DNA from: Rhabdornis inornatus
Lineage: Eukaryota > Chordata > Aves > Passeriformes > Rhabdornithidae
Reading direction: 5' to 3'
NCBI GenBank assembly: GCA_013397075.1
Contig: VWZS01008822.1
Location: forward strand, 434,001-498,000
DNA: 64,000 nucleotides
Of the stretch, positions 63,984 through 64,000 are shown piece by piece. The notes under the pieces were generated by a model. The model worked only from the letters and a program-made list of their open reading frames with translations, was not told the origin of the DNA and ran no database searches. The position numbers and the translations under genes are program-made. How positions within the stretch are numbered: the first letter of the stretch is position 1; the number at the start of each line of letters is the position of its first letter.

Positions 63984-64000
63984 CCAGAAGCAGATGGTGA
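63984..64000 (-). CDS. SIPA1L1: possible SIPA1L1 exon cut by window edge
   Basis: The last 17 bases, read on the minus strand, end in TCTGG followed by a good donor, GTATGA. In the frame demanded by the next exon (which begins with one base completing a split codon) they read S-P-S-A-S and then a split Gly codon. The correct phase, the serine-rich composition and the good donor are suggestive. Seventeen bases are too few for proof, and a chance GT match is possible. If real, it is the exon just upstream of the 258-nt exon, across a 9.6 kb intron. Confidence 0.35.

Larger units (their letters stand above)
23993..64000 (-). other. SIPA1L1: SIPA1L1 gene, 3' part (partial locus)
   Basis: This locus carries the 3' half of a SIPA1L-family gene read right to left. 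SIPA1L1 (SPAR) is known as a Rap GTPase-activating protein of the postsynaptic density that binds actin and PSD-95-type scaffolds and shapes dendritic spines. Thirteen exons with GT-AG junctions and consistent phases give 691 continuous codons ending in TAA. Signature segments include DSGIDTAPCMP, KYVIGWKKSEGSP, SKEDFLKLMLPDS, NEFWFSDGSLSDK, LVDAARAFEG and KFTEWFFNTIDKKS, all recognised from the SIPA1L1 C-terminus. The mammalian protein is about 1,800 residues, so roughly the first 1,110, including the RapGAP and PDZ domains, lie beyond the right edge. The paralogues SIPA1L2 and SIPA1L3 share the end of the protein but, as far as I recall, match the middle exons less well. The assignment rests on memory, not an alignment. 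Confidence 0.85.

Noticed and set aside
1..64000. tRNA, rRNA, CRISPR array, integrated virus or bacterial operon
   Set aside because: I see no cloverleaf boxes, regularly spaced repeats, LTR pairs, or gag/pol-like frames. The whole window behaves as vertebrate intergenic and intronic DNA.

Overview
The window reads as vertebrate nuclear DNA, most likely from a bird. It is AT-rich, has large introns with GT-AG splice sites, has no operons, and its only recognisable interspersed repeats are CR1-type LINE fragments whose 3' ends look like the avian type. Nothing prokaryotic, viral, CRISPR-like or operon-like is visible.

The one gene I can support lies on the minus strand from about 23,990 to the right edge. 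Thirteen consecutive coding exons (54,420 down to 25,065) splice together with matching phases at all twelve junctions and encode the last 691 residues of a SIPA1L-family protein. The best match is SIPA1L1 (SPAR, a postsynaptic Rap GTPase-activating protein). The sequence ends in a stop codon, followed by about 1.07 kb of 3' UTR with a polyadenylation signal. The RapGAP and PDZ domains lie upstream and outside the window. The part present holds the serine-rich tail, a DSGxxT beta-TrCP-type degron, the SPAR C-terminal region and the terminal coiled coil. A further 17 bases of an exon may be cut by the right edge.

Layout: 1-23,960 is downstream intergenic DNA with no coding exon that I recognise. 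It contains a nested pair of CR1 fragments (about 1.08-2.1 kb), another CR1 (about 15.8-16.3 kb), a CR1 remnant (about 17.2 kb) and some short hairpins and tandem duplications. 23,993-25,064 is the 3' UTR. 25,065-54,420 holds the exons and introns. 54,421-63,983 is a 9.6 kb intron, with a CR1 3' end at about 62.7-63.2 kb.

The main points of interest are within the gene: the preserved degron, an 18-residue acidic exon that could be skipped in frame, two adjacent 104-nt exons that cannot be skipped without a frameshift, a weak splice donor, and one GC/CpG-rich exon in an AT-rich setting. I found no convincing undescribed system.
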